64,000 bases of DNA from the NCBI GenBank assembly GCA_023053545.1, contig JAKZAN010000007.1, forward strand, positions 6,510,001 to 6,574,000, written 5' to 3'. This stretch comes from Lepidurus packardi (Eukaryota > Arthropoda > Branchiopoda > Notostraca > Triopsidae). A program made the translations under genes and the position numbers. Of this stretch, positions 62,240 to 64,000 are shown piece after piece; the first letter of the stretch is position 1, and each line of letters opens with the position of its first letter. The notes under the pieces were generated by a model. The model was not told where the DNA came from, searched no databases, and saw nothing but the letters and a program-made list of their open reading frames with translations.

Positions 62240-62359
62240 ATGGCTGAAGTGAGCCTGAGTCTGCGACCCGCCATGAAACTCGGCGAGGCGCCCGAGCTGT
62301 GGGCCCAGCGACCACCACCTGATCCTAAAATGATGGAAAAACTGGTCCACGACCTTCAG
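62240..62359 (+). CDS. First coding exon of a second + strand gene, possibly a tandem rn/sqz-family paralogue
   Basis: ATG at 62240 in a strong context (CCAGTATGG, A at -3 and G at +4) opens MAEVSLSLRPAMKLGEAPE and continues to LWAQRPPPDPKMMEKLVHDL and Q. The donor CTTCAG|GTATGT follows in phase 0, and read-through beyond it soon loses coding character. The high GC, Pro/Leu-rich composition and lack of simple repeats look like conserved coding sequence. Gene 1's first visible exon starts in phase 0 with KASLVWSPAP, so the two exons would be compatible as consecutive exons of related genes. I have only a weak memory of such an N-terminus in arthropod rotund proteins. The rest of this gene lies beyond base 64000. 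The coding region may begin further upstream, because the same frame is open back to 61511 (223-243 extra codons). Confidence 0.6.
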
Positions 62360-64000
62360 GTATGTTGTGAACTTCATTTGAGCCCAGCTCCAGAAAACGA
62401 AATCGGTTTTTTGACCGTTAGCATAAGGTCTAAAGCGGATAGAAAGTGTCTTCAATCCCCCCGGTATCCAAGTAGCGAGTGCACTGCGTCAGTGCGACAA
62501 ACCGATTGTCGTGGCTTGCCAAGGTGGACGTTGGGCATATAGGCTTGCGTCTGTGAAGGCTTTTGGAGCATGCTTGATAGGCATAGGGTAGGATGAATGA
62601 CAGCGAGCAGTAGGCTTTCCAACTCACGCTCGTCAGCGAAGGAGAGTTGAAGCGAAGCAGGGAATGAAATAGACAGGAAGACAAGAAGTTTCTTGCCGGA
62701 GTCAGTTTCCATGGCAATGCGCTATTGCGCTCCTAAGAGATGTATTAGGACGAAAGCAAGGAGGAGGTTAGAAGAGGCCAAGATTGTGCTTTTTCCTCCC
62801 GTTTTACCTTTTATATATGACGCGAACTCTGAAAGATACGAAAGGAGTTTTCTCTGACATTGTGGGCGGAGACGCAGGACTAGACGACTAACACATCCGC
62901 TGAGAACGAGAAAAAGCTTTTTCAATCCAAAGGAGTTGGGGAAAAGACGGCAGTCTCGGGATTGTCTTTCTCTCACAAGCTTGATCATCCTTCTCACGTA
63001 GTGCCGGTTATACGAGCTCGTCTGTGGCTCGTATATCTTGGCACCTAAACAAATTGTGGATATACGGCTGTTCTAGTTAGTAATTTGGCTCTCCAGTGTA
63101 GCCAACACCAAAAGAGGTAGAAATCGGATTTTTTTTTTCTTTTTTTGTTCTAATTTCACGTAGAAAACTCGCCTTTTAATGGTTTGCAGTTTGCACCCTT
63201 GGAAAAGGATAACGTAGAGGAGAAAAGGGAAGAAATTGAGTTCCGGTGAACACGAAGCGGTTTGCTTACCAACATTTCGTTTGGTGGTGTATTGTGCGCG
63301 AACAAAACGGCACACAGATTCTCACCTCTACGGACGTTGCGTGAAGAAGAAAAGAAGTCGCAGGGGTTTTTTAGACAATCCCGCTAGTGCTGCATATCAC
63401 CAAGTACCAAGCAGGGAGGCCCAATATAAGACCTTATATAAGGACCAAGCAATAATCATAACGGAGTGTGAGAGAGTGTGCAAAAGGTCTTTTCTATTGG
63501 GAGAGGTACAGGGCTGGAGACAAGAAAGTCTTTTATTTACTTTACGAGCTTAGAAAAGTGTAAGCCGAAGACTGTTATATAGGATTTTTATGATTAGATG
63601 AGGGGGGAAGCTTCTCATGATTACGATGATGATAGAGCTTTATAGCTAGTGGAGCAAACAAAAAAGTAACACGAATTTTGTCATACTATTCGATAGGCAA
63701 CCCCAGGGCTTTAATTAGTTTGGAAATTGTAGAGCCCTAGAAAAACCTCCACCCGCTTTTTTTCTTTGCTTTTCTTTCCGGGGGTATCTAACTAACGGTG
63801 GAGTGAAGTGCTTTACTTATGTTGGTGATCCTATGGCTTGTGCTTCCATTATCACCCACAACTGTCATTTTTCCTAAATTTTTTTTACTGCTCGCTGCGT
63901 CTTCGGATGACCCTTCAGTCCAAGCTTCCCGCGCGGAGTTTTGCCTTCGTCGACGATCGCTGGAAGATGGAACAACTTTGGAAGGTTGGTGGCGGTAACG
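62360..64000 (+). other. First intron (5' part) of the second gene
   Basis: Begins with donor GTATGT and runs to the end of the window. No further exon could be supported; open frames on both strands are short and unrecognised. Confidence 0.5.

Overview
The window is eukaryotic, AT-rich, intron-bearing DNA, most likely from an arthropod. That placement rests on one recognisable gene, a C2H2 zinc-finger transcription factor of the rotund/squeeze family (Drosophila rn and sqz, nematode lin-29, vertebrate ZNF362/ZNF384), whose zinc-finger block is close to the arthropod form. Polypyrimidine tracts, GT-AG introns, long homopolymer runs and a high non-coding fraction all fit an animal genome. I cannot name the species. 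I see no bacterial operons, CRISPR arrays, tRNA or rRNA genes, and no recognisable transposase or reverse transcriptase.

Layout. (1) 1-23391: the 3' part of the rn/sqz-family gene on the + strand. Four coding exons (4220-4699, 7174-7225, 10764-11023, 22213-23391) join in one continuous frame and give 656 residues to a TGA stop. The amino terminus must lie in an exon upstream of the window. The introns are 2.5, 3.5 and 11.2 kb. The first zinc finger is cut in two by the 11-kb intron. (2) 23392-about 60996: about 37 kb with no gene I can support. It holds short local tandem duplications (29.6, 33.4, 35.6 and 38.5 kb), a near-perfect palindrome at 45.8 kb, homopolymer and CA tracts, a CTCF-like motif at 28.5 kb and several homeodomain or POU-like motif clusters. 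It probably contains long-range regulatory DNA of developmental genes. (3) 59.6-60.5 kb: a GC-richer stretch that looks promoter-proximal. (4) 60997-62359: the start of a second + strand gene. It has a long leader almost free of ATG, then an ATG at 62240 opening a short coding exon that ends in a clean donor at 62359/62360. The exon ends in phase 0, exactly the phase with which the first exon of gene 1 begins. This suggests a tandem relative of gene 1 that continues beyond the window, but this is inference.

How the parts could work together: both genes point the same way. If the second gene is an rn/sqz paralogue, the 37-kb spacer with its motif clusters and CTCF-like site would be a shared or partitioned regulatory domain. 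Two weak candidate exons in the 11-kb intron (16583-16769 and 19466-19597) could give alternative amino termini, as the fly rn locus does with its Rn and Roe forms. This needs transcript data.
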